Source: Stomorhina lunata (taxonomy: Eukaryota; Arthropoda; Insecta; Diptera; Rhiniidae). Taken from it: a stretch of DNA of 64,000 nt. The notes beneath the pieces are model-generated. The model worked only from the letters and a program-made list of their open reading frames with translations, was not told where the DNA came from and did not search any database. This document shows positions 23,881 through 34,516 of the stretch, in pieces; position 1 is the first letter of the stretch, and the number at the start of each line of letters is the position of its first letter. Position numbers and translations under genes: made by a program. The DNA is taken from contig OW121742.1 in NCBI GenBank assembly GCA_933228675.1, forward strand, positions 17,562,489 to 17,626,488, in the 5' to 3' direction.

Positions 23881-24387
23881 ATACGCAGAGGTGTGAGTAC
23901 CTGCCTTGATGACCTTACCTTGCAGTGTTCAGATCACGTGGTGGATATTTTAAGTGTTTACCAACATCCCTTTTACTACGAAAAAGTGGCATGTATGGTA
24001 TGTGTGACATACATGACACTTTAACCTTTCAGAGTACCAATTCGAGATCATGTTGTTTGGTCATGATTTCCCCCTTGGTCAGTTGCGAAGCCTATCTAAA
24101 CTCCTGCCGGTCAATAAGTACGGCTGCAATGCAATTCCATATTCGAACGTACAATACAGGCATTGCATCACACATTCTCCCCGCTTTGGGTATTAAACTA
24201 CAGCCCCCATGATGCTCCACAAAGGGGCCAACAGCAACAGTCAGGCTGGAGTATCCAGGGGCTTCCTGACTCCCGCGGTACTAGATAATCTCCGGTGGGA
24301 TTCGTAGCTCTAAAACAACTACTAACAGTTGAGCCCCAAACGGCCCAGGGACTGCTGCCCTAAGGTCATATATAGACAGTAGGATTG
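23881..24387. other. GC-richer segment, possible retroelement remnant
   Basis: The base composition rises sharply here and stays high through the adjacent retrotransposon. The segment includes TCCGGTGGGATTCGTAGC and GCCCAGGGACTGCTGCCC, and ends next to a (GTT)n tract at 24386-24400. I see no reverse transcriptase motif in it. It may be untranslated sequence of a non-LTR element or an unrelated remnant. Confidence 0.4.
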
Positions 24388-25625
24388 TTGTTGTTGTTGT
24401 AACAGCTCTAATAATTACAATTTTATAATTTTGTTCAATGTCGATCAAGGCCAAGAAATTGTGCTACTTCTACAGAATGAGTCTACAAATCCTCAGGACT
24501 AAGTGAAGTAGGGTTGGCGGTACAGTTGAAAATGTGGACGTATCATGACAACCCTGACAACAAGCTGGGCATATGTGGAGGACGGCACGGTCTAAGATAT
24601 TTAATCTGTTGCTCAATCTTGATCTCAGTTGAGCCAGAACGACTCTTGTTTTCCGCGGCAGGTTCTTTTCTTCTTCTGCTATGGGCGACCTCCTATACAA
24701 CATTCATGCGATAACCGGAGTTAGTGGCGTCTTTATGAATGTTAATTAATGCTGCCATGTACGAGATATGATCTAAAGAATCAAGTACATACCTTCGTAT
24801 GCTATCCATACACACGCGAAGATCTTTATTGACATGCCTCGAGAAAGATGCCAACTGTGTGATGCTAAAGTTCGCATAATGTCTCCGATGACATCCCAAA
24901 AGGAACTGCTGATAAAGCATAATGTTGTGTTCCCTTATTGAAAGGATCTTTATTTCCTTATAAATATGATTTAGCAAGGTAATTTGTAGGCAGCCTGTTA
25001 TAGTTCTTAGGGTTGCCTTTTCCCAGCATTGAATATTTTTCAACTGAGTATCACTTAGCGACGCTGACCACACCGGAGCAGCATAATTTGCCACTGACCG
25101 ACCAAACGCTTTATTGGTAGACAGCAAGGTTTCTTTGTCTATTCCCCAAGTACTCCCGGCTAATGCTTTATGGACCTTGTTTCTACATAGCACCTTAAGC
25201 ACGACAGTTGTGATATGTAATGACGAAGTAAAAAGGCTGTAAAATATGACTGCCAGTATTTTTGTGGTGGTTCACTGTCGGAATTGGTACACCATCGATC
25301 TTGACACTAAGTTGTAGGCTTACTTCTTTTGTCCAGGTGGTAAATAGGGAAGCAGAGGATTTAGTTGGTTGTATCTTTACTGAAATAACGATTCACCATA
25401 CCGCATAGATCCTCCACATTATGGACGGTTGCCATGATCGTGCAGTCGTCCGCATATGATATTACTTCAACGCCTTGCGGTGGAGCTGGGAGTTAAGAGA
25501 GGTAGAAGTTAAACAGGAGTGGAGACAGGACTCCGTCCTGAGGAAATCCCTGTTTGACTCTACGGTGTTTTGGGCGCTAGTCTCTTTAATCTACGAACGA
25601 CTGACAGTAGGGTGTTAATGGTTTG
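24388..25625 (-). pseudogene. Degenerate non-LTR retrotransposon (jockey-like), 5'-truncated
   Basis: Read on the reverse strand, the C-terminal half of a reverse transcriptase is visible. GFPQDGVLSPLLFNFYLS lies near 25500-25560 (motif QGGVLSP, with G to D), then SYADDCTIMA (catalytic YADD) near 25450, then a frame at 24693-25202 with GRSVANYAAPVWS. After a frameshift, 24470-24703 carries PRKTRVVLAQLRS and a CPACCQGCHDTS remnant of the C-terminal Cys/His cluster; HSVEVAQFLGL precedes the stop. Stops and frameshifts separate these blocks. The 3' end meets a (CAA)n-type tail at about 24386-24408. The 5' part (endonuclease) is missing, as is usual for truncated insertions. The clade call (jockey-like) rests on motif resemblance only. 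Confidence 0.85.
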
Positions 25626-25639
25626 TATGTTAAAATTTG

Positions 25640-25957
25640 TTTGAATTGCAAAGTTTTTTCAACGGAATTTTGTAACAATAGGACTAAAAGTTTAGTCCTA
25701 AAAATTTGAGCCAAATCGGCAATGCTCTATGGGCGCGCATCGGGTCCAAAGTTTAAAAGCCCATTTATATGGGGAAAATGGGTTCTTTTTTGTTTTTACG
25801 AAAGTTTAACCAAAAATATATTATCTTTTACAAAAAAATTATGGGATGTTAAAGACGACTGATACTGCTTTATTTCAAAAAGTCAAAGACAAAAAGCCAT
25901 GAAGTAGTTTTGGAGTTATTGCAATTTTTCTCCGAAAATGCATGTCCCCTACATACT
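25640..25957. other. Non-coding segment left of the inverted 4.7-kb repeat
   Basis: Contains short internal echoes (ACTAAAAGTTTAGTCCTAAA near 25683 is an inverted pair) and a GGGGAAAATGGGTTC stretch typical of dispersed non-coding repeats. No frame. Confidence 0.4.
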
Positions 25958-26125
25958 TAAATGGCCTATACTTACAACCTGTTGAGGTCAAAGGTCGAGC
26001 ATATTTTAGAATTACATGCGCTACGATCTTTACGATCTTGTGCGCATATTGTCCAATTTTATAGGCCAAGCTTTAAAAGACTCCACAACATGGTCTTTTT
26101 ATCGAAGTTTCGGACGTCCTCTTCT
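25958..26125 (-). repeat. Dispersed repeat, inverted copy of 4728-4873
   Basis: Reverse complement of the 4.7-kb block: AAATGGCCTATACTTACAAC, CGAGCATATTTTAGAATTAC, CTTGTGCGCATATTGTCC, TATAGGCCAAGCTTT, then an ACATGGTC-type edge. Open frames on both strands here reflect low stop density, not a gene. Confidence 0.8.
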
Positions 26126-27255
26126 AACATTTGCGTTTTTATTCTAATTTTAGCTACTTCATAGCAATTGTTTTTTCCAGGAGTGCGTTACTAGCCAAAC
26201 GTCCTAACCTATATTTTTTATAGTTTTTATTTGAGAACTCGAGAAACATTTTATCTCACTACATTAACGGGTGTTAACGTAGTTTCCCGGGTGAAACCAT
26301 GAAGAGGTTGGTGTCCACAGTTGAGATAAAGGATAACCAAGGTAAGACCACTCAGAACTGTTGCTTGGTATACAACATCCCCTACATCACCTATGTTTTC
26401 TCGACCACTAAGTCAGTGCCATAATTTTGCCGAGAATAAAAATTTGAATTCCAAAATCTTGGAACTAACCAGGACACATATATTGCGTTAATCAGACGTT
26501 CAAAAAACTCTCACTTCTCTTGATTTTTATAATTATGGGAGCTATATAAGGAAATAAGAAGCTCTTGATGCTCTGAACATTGGAATCAAATGTAATATTC
26601 AGTGTTCAAAACACTTTTTTCGAAAGGAACATTCAAGTGCCTCGGCTTTTTGAAAGCGGGGTAAAAGTTATTTCATATCAACTCAACATATTTGGTTCCG
26701 CAATATCAAACAATAATTTGGTTGAGTGAAAGTTGGGTCGACTAGCAGACGACCAAACTGAGTTGAGAACGTTAATAGGGGCATTAGTCTTAGTGCGATA
26801 TTTGGTCAAGGAGATAGAGAAGATTTAACATAACTCATAATTAGTCCACACCCAACCTTAACGTCCCAGTCACTTTAAATTTTCTAGAAGCTGGGGTGTT
26901 AATTTTAATAAGGAAATTCTCAATCAACAAAAAACAGTTTTAAGAAAAATTCCAAGATTAAGATCTAAAAAGTTCAACACTCCATCAAAACTCATTTCAT
27001 AATCTTAAAAGATTACATTCCCTAAAAGCAAGCAAAGACCAACAAAAATTCAATGAATTTATGTTTCAAATTGCGTACGGGAAACTAACAATTAACTTCA
27101 AATATTATAAACTAGCCGACTGACTGACTGTAATATTATGCTACAATATTGAGTAATTTAAGAAACATTCCTTTATTAAAAAAGCAGAGATTCCGAAATT
27201 TTAAATATGATGATACCATTGAAATGTAAAGAACTTAGGGTTTTGGGCTTCTTGG
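26126..27255. other. Spacer of intermediate composition, no gene seen
   Basis: Less AT-rich than the satellites, but with no conserved frame longer than 60 codons that I can recognise. Confidence 0.4.
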
Positions 27256-27289
27256 TTTTGAACCACTGCCTTAAGTTTTCTGATGCGAT

Positions 27290-27595
27290 CTACTTCTTCT
27301 TTTCATTTAATTCATAAAACCTCATGCACATACGATTTGCTTTATTATGAAAATTATGGATAAAAATCTTCTTAAATTCCTTAAATGCACACACTTGTAA
27401 CAATGCTATTTCATATTCGTTATACATACCCAACTGACCAAAGATCACGTCATCGAATTCATCTGCTTCATTTGTCGAACAAAACATTCGAAAACGAATT
27501 GGCAAATAGAGATAGAATTCACTTGTAGCCCATATTGTGGTAGCAAACCCTTCGTTCTGGAAAGCTTTTTTGTAATTATTTCCGAAACCGAGTTT
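27290..27595 (-). other. Unrecognised open reading frame fragment
   Basis: A reverse-strand frame of about 100 codons runs from a stop near 27595 to the stop at 27290. It has a balanced, protein-like composition unlike the K/I/F-rich satellite frames. Visible stretches include NYKKAFQNEGFATTIWATSE, FRMFCSTNEADEFDDVIFG and MYNEYEIALLQVCAFKEFKK. No ATG is evident at its start, there are no neighbouring exons, and I do not recognise the family. It might be an exon, a processed-gene remnant or part of a decayed transposon; a chance frame is also possible. Confidence 0.3.
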
Positions 27596-27689
27596 TTAGA
27601 GATATTAGAGTTAACAATATCTTCTCTTCAACCACCTGATGTACAGGAAAGATGTTACGTTAATTTAGGACTAGCACTCAGGGGATGAC

Positions 27690-28110
27690 CCCTACTTATG
27701 CAATGTATTGCTTTAGAACTAGGATGTAGTATTTATGGACATTTGATTTGAACTTTCCTATTTTGCAACTGACAGGGAAGACTTCTGTGGGGAGCGAATA
27801 AGGAAGCGAAACTGTGAACGAATTTTCCCTGTTGCTCAGGCAACTGGCCAATAGACTAAGAAGGAATGAACTCTAACAGATAGAGATGTATTGCTTAAGA
27901 AAGTTTCGGAAGGAGTTCCCTGATTTCGTTAGAGCACGTTCGAAAGTAGTAACGATAGAAAAGTGTGACACAACCTACATTGCGACGGTGCTCCACTGCA
28001 GCGTATCAAGAGAGTTAGATACACTACTGTCACCAATAAGCACGTTCGCCCTCCCCTGTAATCGGTCGAGAAGCTCAAAAATAGACTTTGAAGCTCCGGC
28101 CTATATATGA
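27690..28110 (-). pseudogene. Non-LTR retrotransposon 3' coding remnant
   Basis: Reverse-strand blocks resemble the C-terminal region that follows the reverse transcriptase domain in insect non-LTR elements. LLDRLQGRANVLIGDSSVSN and SLDTLQWS lie near 28000-28080. Then, after frameshifts and stops, NRENSFTVSLPYSLPTEVFP and KIGKFKSNVHKYY lie near 27730-27840. The order and spacing fit one decayed insertion. The forward-strand frame at 27886-28110 is its shadow. Confidence 0.65.
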
Positions 28111-28229
28111 GAGTTGTATTCCATTTTCGTTCTGATATTGGTTGTGTAAATAGAGGGAGATCAGATGAAGTGAAGTATCTCTTATACCGTTTATGAAAAC
28201 CTAGCCACTAGAATGTTTCTTTCGGCCCT

Positions 28230-28500
28230 TTTAAAATGTGGCTAGTCCAACGGATACATCAAGAGCATGAGATACCTCAATATTTAACCAATTATTAATA
28301 CAGATGAAGATACATGATCCGCCATTGTATCGCCAACCTCTAAAAAAGGCTAGGTCTGGGATTGATTGAATACGAATGGCATAACGTCCGCAAAAGAGTA
28401 GATAGGATTGGAAGTTTAATGTAATTTTCCAACACCAAGGAAATTTACCGGAATGGTAGAAGGTACTGGAGTTCGTTTCCTTTTTGAACTTTTGAACTTT
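28230..28500. other. Unassigned segment left of the RT tandem array
   Basis: A reverse frame (28231-28620) continues leftward from the array without recognisable motifs. It may be older retroelement sequence. Confidence 0.35.
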
Positions 28501-29705
28501 TTTTTTCTGCCCAAGTTGTCTCCTTGAAATTCTCATCATGTCGAATCTCCAAAAGACTCGGCAATTTTTGCTTCCAAAGGGTAGGAAAGTCGTTACTTCG
28601 TTACTGTAAATTTTAGGCATGCATCGAATACGATGATGTGAATTGACTGTATATTGTCGTCAATGTCGGAGAAACTGTGGAAGAGGGGACTTATGTCGTC
28701 AGCATAGACAAGATATTCGAGACGTCCATGCTAATTTCATGCCATCACTACAAACTCTACTGGAGTTCGACGCATTTTTGTCGAACTTTGGTATGAACAC
28801 TAAACTTTCCGGAGTTTCTGGAGTGAAACTAGTAATCTTTGCTTCCGAAGTACAGGGAAGACGTTACTATCTTAAGCTCTCTATGTTTATGTTAAAGTTG
28901 AGGTATGTATCGAATACGATGATATGAATTACATATAGTTTGGCGTCAATATCTGAGAAACTATGGAAGAGGGGACTTATGTCGTCAGCATAGATAAGAT
29001 ACTTGAGATGTCCATGCAGATTTCATGCCATCACTAGGAACTCTACGAACTTTGGTATTAACACTTAACATTCTGAACAAGTTGTAATTCTCCTTCATGT
29101 CGAATCTCCAAAAGTCTTCGAGTTAAACAGATAATCTTTGCTTCCCAAGTACAGGAAAGACATTACCTCCTCAAGCCCTATATGTTTATGGTAAAGGTGA
29201 GGTATGAATCGAACACTAAGATGTGAATTGCATGTACTTTGGCGTCAATATCTGAGGAACAGTGGAAGAGGCGAATTATGTCGTCAGCATAGACAAGATG
29301 CAGATTTCATGCCATCACTAGGAACTCTACAAACTTTGGTATTAACACTAAATTTTCTGATCAAGTTGAAATTTTCCTTTATGTCGAATCTCCAAAAGTC
29401 TTCGAGTTAAACAGGTAATATTTGCTTCCAAAGTACAGGAAAGACGTTACTTCCTCAAGCAACATATATTTATGGTAAAGGTACATCGAATACGATGATG
29501 TGAATTGCTTGTAGTTTGGTGTCAATATCTGAGTAACAGTGAAAGAGGGGACTTATGTCGTCAACATAGATAAGATACTTGAGACGTCAATGCAGATTTC
29601 ATGTCATCACTACGAACTTTGGTATAAGCACTTAACTTTTTGACCAAGTTGAAATTCTCCTTCATGTCGAATCTCCAAAAGTCTTCGAGTTAAACAGGAA
29701 ATCTT
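28500..29705 (-). repeat. Tandem array of a reverse-transcriptase fragment (RTE-like)
   Basis: Four full units of about 280-300 bp plus a partial one. The landmark CGAATACGATGATGTG (or variant) falls at about 28625, 28911, 29210 and 29487, giving spacings of 286, 299 and 277. On the reverse strand each unit encodes degenerate GHLKYLIYADDISPLFHSFS, SDIDAKLYVIH (the catalytic YADD block) and, farther on, GLEEVMSFLYLGS (the YLGS block of the thumb region). Stops and indels break every unit. This is a piece of an RTE-like non-LTR element that was amplified locally as a satellite and then decayed. Confidence 0.8.
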
Positions 29706-31014
29706 CCGATTTCTGTTTCATCTGGACATGTTGTATCTATGTATATCGGATCAGCAGTTTTTTCTTCTCTAAAAGCTGTCAAGTCTCATCCAAACTACGT
29801 TTAAACTGTTAGAATCTGATATTGTGTGCTATTATAAGCGAAATCTTTCTTTATTTGTCTGCCACCGCCTGCAATCATGGTTCTTTATAATATCATATCT
29901 CGTTTTTAAGGTGTCGGTAAAACTTTAGATGAAACATGATGATTTTTTTCTTAGGTAATCTAAGAAATTACCAAATTTTCAAAAAAGAAAAATGTTAAGT
30001 TCCTAAAATTCTTTGCTTTAGTTGAACATTCGCAATTTTTGAATCTTAGGTCAGGCGGGTTCTTCTCCATAGAAATTCAAAATTATTATTATGTTTGTTC
30101 GTTGGCCGTAGAATCTCACGCACACTTCGAGTGTAAGTAGTACAATGGTCAAGTATGTGTAAAAATTATAACAAAAAAATATATGTAATTCAAATTGAAC
30201 ATAATTTATGAAGCGATTCACACTAGCAGCTAAATATTTGGAGTTTGCAAAACAATTTTGATATTGTGAAAATCAGTCAGGTTTTTGGTGACTTCCGAAT
30301 TCCTTAGAGTAATATTCCTAAAAGCTTTGGACCATCAGTCTATGGATGTTGTCAAAAAATAAATCTTAGCTCAGTGTAAACGCTCTACATATTACTATCT
30401 TCACAAAATCTTTTTGAACATATGAACATTTCGCAAAGCATTTGAACTTGTTTGGTGTGTATGGAACAATTGTCTGATCCACATCATGGTACAGCATATG
30501 GAAACCAACCAAGTCAGTCATGAGTTTCCAAGTGTAAACTATATTCAAATAAAGATTTTCATAACAAATATAATTTCCATACGCTTTTAAACGCAGTATC
30601 TTAAAGATTGCCTTAAATGAATTTGAAGATTGTTGTTGATTGTTGTAAATTATTGTTGTGGGTAGTTGCACTAGTTTTTGCACTAAATTAAACAATAAAT
30701 AGAAAGATTATTGAACTTTCAAAGCATTTGCTGATGGCTTCAGCTCGGGCTTCTTAGCATCACTATTTCTTATCATAAGTATCAAACGAATACAAAAAAA
30801 AAATGGTTCATTGAAAGTGAGAAATAAATTTAGTTAAATTAAAAATGTCGGAGAGTTCTTCAGACCATTTTAAAGAATTTATTTATTTTGATTAGAAAAA
30901 ATTGAGTACTTAAGTAAAAAGCTTTTGTTGTAATTTAGAATAATAAAAGAAGACTTGAATAGCAATTTGAGGGAGTGGAAGCTGAGGAAAATGAAATTGT
31001 TATTAAGATGTTTG
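29706..31014. other. Spacer, no accepted gene
   Basis: A 109-codon reverse frame at 30366-30695 has mixed composition (KLMTDLVGFHMLYHDVDQ, KFKCFAKCSYVQKDFVK) but no domain I recognise and no supporting neighbour. The rest is AT-rich. Its status is left open. Confidence 0.4.
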
Positions 31015-31439
31015 GGTTTCTGAAATAATAATGCTTAAAACTCCAGAATTTTTTAAGGTCCTAACTATGGATCGTTTGTTTGATCTGTAAATGCTTTTGT
31101 TTTGTGATCAAACAATTTCGTGGTCCTACGAGCCGGATTCTGACTACATGGTTGTCTACCTTGGTAGTTACTACGAAAGTAGTTTAATTAAAAAAGTTTG
31201 CCATTTTTAGATTTCAATACAAACTTGCAAATCAATAAGATTGTTGCTGAAGAGGATAATGAAGAGGTTGATTTTTTGTAGTTCTTTGAGCTGGATACAG
31301 GTACTAAAGGTAAAAAATCTTTAGTTTAATGCATCATTCGACTTGTTCCTTAGTTTGGGATCCACTGGCGTTAGTTGTTCACGAATTCTGCGATTTACCA
31401 TCAATTTAATACGTGGATTTGAAATGTCAAGTGCTATAT

Positions 31440-31990
31440 AAGGGTTAATTGTCAAATCCTTTTTAAGTTACTACTGAAGTAAGGCAAGGATGTATCTTGT
31501 CACTTATACTTTTTATCCTCGTCATCGAAACATAATGCGCTCGGCTCTAAATAGTAGACGCGAAATCCAATTGACACCCTTTAAACTACTCGATGACTTG
31601 GAATATGCCGATGATGTACATATATCTTCGAAGCCAAAGATCAGGTCACCTTCAAGAAAATACTAATCTCAGTCGACTGGGCCAGAAATCAATAATAAAG
31701 AGCTAAAATCTATATTCGGCATTCCTCGAGCTATTTGGAAATCTTTTCAAATATAAAGAACAACTACATACAGTTCGAGGATCAATTATGAAAATTAACC
31801 GACAAACTCTTCGTTGGAATCCACAGGAAAGAGGCCGCCGTCTTAGCGCACCTGTTAGAACGAGAAGAAGGTCAAATGCAGCAAACTATTCCCGGAATGA
31901 CGCAAGCCTAACATCTCAGCAATAGAGACCAATATGACAGAATGGTTGAGATCCTATGCTCGGAGTCAAGGATAACAAAAGATGTAGTCC
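31440..31990 (+). pseudogene. Degenerate RTE-like reverse transcriptase
   Basis: Forward-strand blocks in separate frames: EVRQGCILSLILFILVIE near 31468 (motif VRQGCxLSP), then FKLLDDLEYADDVHISSK near 31590-31640 (catalytic YADD). Then come WNPQERGRRLSAPVRTR near 31810 and EILCSESRITK near 31960, which resemble the end of RTE-type open reading frames. Stops and frameshifts show a dead copy. It is in opposite orientation to the 28.5-29.7 kb RT array. Confidence 0.75.
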
Positions 31991-32444
31991 AATGAAGATT
32001 CTCAAGTGAATTATCGTTTGAATGACATCACGTGAATTGCATATAGCTCAAATTTTGATGTAGCATCATCACCCATTAAAAATCTCCAAAGTATTCCAGT
32101 GAAATGATTTGACGATGTTTAGGTTTTAGACATCCAATATAAATGAGTTTGCGTTCTGCTGTGAACGAAAGTTCTTTTCTGTTTAAAATCTTCAGATTAA
32201 CAATACTTTGCTGAGTATCTCTCGGCTCATGAGGTAGTGGAGATCTAGTGGGAAAGAAATTAAGATCTACTGGCTTTCTCAGTAATAATCATTCTTTGAA
32301 ATTCCTTAAAGTTTCCAAAATATACATGGTTTATTAAGATATGAAGATCAATCAAGTTTGTGATCGTTCAACCCGAATTCTGGTTGACAATTGTAGCTTT
32401 ATTGTTATTAGAACTGAAAAACCAACTAAACTCGTACATGGATG

Positions 32445-32520
32445 TATCTTCTTCTTCTTCTGTCATCCTTGACACCCAGTGGAGCATAGGGCCTCTTGGT
32501 TTCATTCATCATAATGTTCT
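32445..32520 (-). pseudogene. Possible 3' end of an RTE-like element with GAA tail
   Basis: On the reverse strand, CTATGCTCCACTGGGTGTC followed by AAGGATGACAGAAGAAGAAG resembles RTE 3' ends, which finish in a short trinucleotide repeat. The sequence to its right, which would be the coding part, is not recognisable as RT, so this is tentative. Confidence 0.4.
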
Positions 32521-33267
32521 TGCATAGATTAGCCACCACCAAAATCTAGCAGCGGTATTTCTCGCATGATTACCCCTTGGAGTAGTATATTCTGTAATGT
32601 AGATTCTTTCCATGTTTAAAACGTCCCAAGTGCTGAGTCGATGGGCGATGAGTCAAAGACGCGAACCACGTTTGTATAGCGAGCCGCTAGATCCTGGACA
32701 GACGCCCGTTTGCACCCGCAACAAACATGATGAACAGACGCTGCAGTTTCGTACTTTACCAAGTACAATTATCTTGACCCTTAGACCAAATATGTCGGAG
32801 TGGCTCCAAGATAACTCCCCCTATGTTAGCATCCCATTTGGATGTATATAGTTCATATATTGTCTTGAGAACTAACTGGATATGGTTGTGATCGTTATCG
32901 TTCCAATTGTCGTGGGAAAGGAAGTTAGATCTCACTGGCCTTCATGGTAAAAATTATATATTGAAATTCTTTAAAGTTTCCTGAGGATAAATCATTATTT
33001 TGATATGAATATTAAACTAGTTCATGTTCCTTCGAACCGGATTCTGATTGCAAGTCATTGTTATTTCAATTTAGGTAACCCCAATCGCTTAAGAAGTATA
33101 AAGTTCACACTTCTAACTGGATGTGGTTGTGGTCTTTACTTACTGTGGAATTAAAATTAATGGTAGTCGACTTTTCTGTAGATAACACTTTTCGAATAGG
33201 CCATCCAGAGCAAACCCCCCTATCACGGTTATCATCTCCCATGGGAATCGTGTTCCCAAAACTTTTT

Positions 33268-34516
33268 TCTGGTGGTTAAATTGTAAGAGCCGATATTGAA
33301 TGTGAACCACACCTAAACGCCAAGTTTTTTCCGAATTTTATTTGACATTTCTCTATTTCAGACTTACTCAATTTGAACCATGGAGAGATACACAATCCAA
33401 CAACGTGTTAAAGTTATCCAGACTTATTATGAAAATGGGCGTTTAAATCAAAATGCATATCGTGATTTTTTTGGTCAATTTGATCGTCCAAATGTGCGTA
33501 CAATCGCAAAAATCGTGGAAAAATTCGAACAAACCGGGTCTGTAGAAGATGCTCGTACAGCTCGTACTGCAGAAAATATTGCTGCTGTTCGCGATAGTGT
33601 GGCTGAAGAGCCGTCCACCTCCACTCGTCGTCGTGCCCAACAATTGAACCTCTCACACTCGTCGTTGATGAACATTATGCATAAAGACTTGCATTTACAC
33701 GCTTACAAGGTGCAATTGGCTCAAGAACTAAAGCCTCTTGACCATTCCAAACGTCGTGAATGGGCAGAATGGTGCCAAGAAATGGCAACAGTGGATGATC
33801 AATTTTCGAAGAAAATCATCTTCAATGATGAGGCACATTTTTACCTCAGTAGATTCGTCAATAAACAGAATTGCCACATTTGGGCGAATGAGAATCCAAG
33901 AGTGATTGTCGAAAAACCAATGCATCCACAAAGAGTGACTGTTTGGTGCGGCGGAATCATCGGGCGGTATTTTTTCCAAAATGAGGCCGGTCAGGCAGTT
34001 ACTGTGAATGGTGTTCGCTATCGTGAGATGATAACGAACTTTTTATGGTCCGAATTGGAAGATATGGATGTGGACAATATGTGGTTTCAGCAGGACGGTG
34101 CCACTTGCCACACAGCTAACGAAACAATGGCTCTTTTGCGCAACAAATGTGTTATCTCACGTAATGGCGATATCAATTTTCCGCCAAGATCATGTGATTT
34201 GACACCGTTAGACTTTTTTCTTTGGAATTATTTGAAAGAAAAGGTGTACGTCGATAAGCCAGCTACAATTAAAGAGCTAAAGGATGAGATAATTCGGCAC
34301 ATTAACGGCATAGAACCTTCATTATGCCTCAGGGTCATCGAAAATTTGGACCATCGGATGGAGGTGTGCCGCCGTGGTCGCGGCGCCCATTTGGCCAATA
34401 TTTTGATCCAAACATAATTGAGCAATATATCATAATAAAATAAAATTACAATAATTTCCTAAATAGTTTGTGTTTTATTCAAAATCAACATCGGACCTTG
34501 AAATTTAACCACCCGA
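33268..34516 (+). mobile_element. DD41D (rosa-type) mariner element, copy 1
   Basis: Imperfect terminal inverted repeats: the left holds GGTGGTTAAATTGTAAGAGC and the right, read inward, GGGTGGTTAAATTTCAAGGT; both continue CCGATRTTGA. TA follows the right end at 34517-34518, while the left flank reads TT, so that target copy has mutated or the boundary is a base or two off. The element is about 1249 bp; its sister copy at 62.2 kb is 1300 bp and the difference is mostly four deletions in the gene. Confidence 0.9.
33380..34417 (+). CDS. DD41D mariner transposase with four in-frame deletions
   Basis: A transposase of 345 residues with an N-terminal helix-turn-helix domain of the DUF4817 kind (about 1-60, starting MERYTIQQRVKVIQTYYENG). 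The DDE/D catalytic domain shows FNDEAHF (D150), WFQQDGATCHTA (D239) and CDLTPLDFFLW (D278, or D273). Compared with the copy at 62.3 kb it lacks 3, 6, 4 and 3 residues at about positions 28, 58, 191 and 256, yet stays open throughout. The second D-to-D spacing is therefore 38 instead of 41. Two deletions fall in the catalytic domain, one removing LWAG of the conserved WCGLWAGGIIG stretch. The protein is probably impaired although the frame is intact. The ATG chosen is shared with copy 2 and follows the left repeat by about 85 bp. Confidence 0.88.
   Translation: MERYTIQQRVKVIQTYYENGRLNQNAYRDFFGQFDRPNVRTIAKIVEKFEQTGSVEDARTARTAENIAAVRDSVAEEPSTSTRRRAQQLNLSHSSLMNIMHKDLHLHAYKVQLAQELKPLDHSKRREWAEWCQEMATVDDQFSKKIIFNDEAHFYLSRFVNKQNCHIWANENPRVIVEKPMHPQRVTVWCGGIIGRYFFQNEAGQAVTVNGVRYREMITNFLWSELEDMDVDNMWFQQDGATCHTANETMALLRNKCVISRNGDINFPPRSCDLTPLDFFLWNYLKEKVYVDKPATIKELKDEIIRHINGIEPSLCLRVIENLDHRMEVCRRGRGAHLANILIQT

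Larger units (their letters stand above)
31015..33260. repeat. Old local duplications around a GAACCGGATTCTGA motif
   Basis: Segments near 31015-31165, 32225-32400 and 32895-33065 share, in order, a GGAAAGRAAGTTAGATCT-like block (last two), AAATTCYTTAAAGTTTCC, a TTTTGATATGAA-like block and TTCGAACCGGATTCTGA or a variant. A further GTCGTTCGAACCGGATTG lies at 34830, beyond the mariner element. The last two are about 660 bp apart, suggesting ancient tandem duplication. Retroelement remnants are embedded. Confidence 0.5.

Noticed and set aside
30366..30695. A 109-codon reverse frame with mixed composition.
   Set aside because: No recognisable domain, no start context, and a location among decayed repeats; it may be chance.
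33414..33979. Reverse-strand frames opposite the mariner transposases (also near 62.3-62.9 kb and 56.3 kb).
   Set aside because: They are shadows of the transposase coding frames, with no independent evidence.
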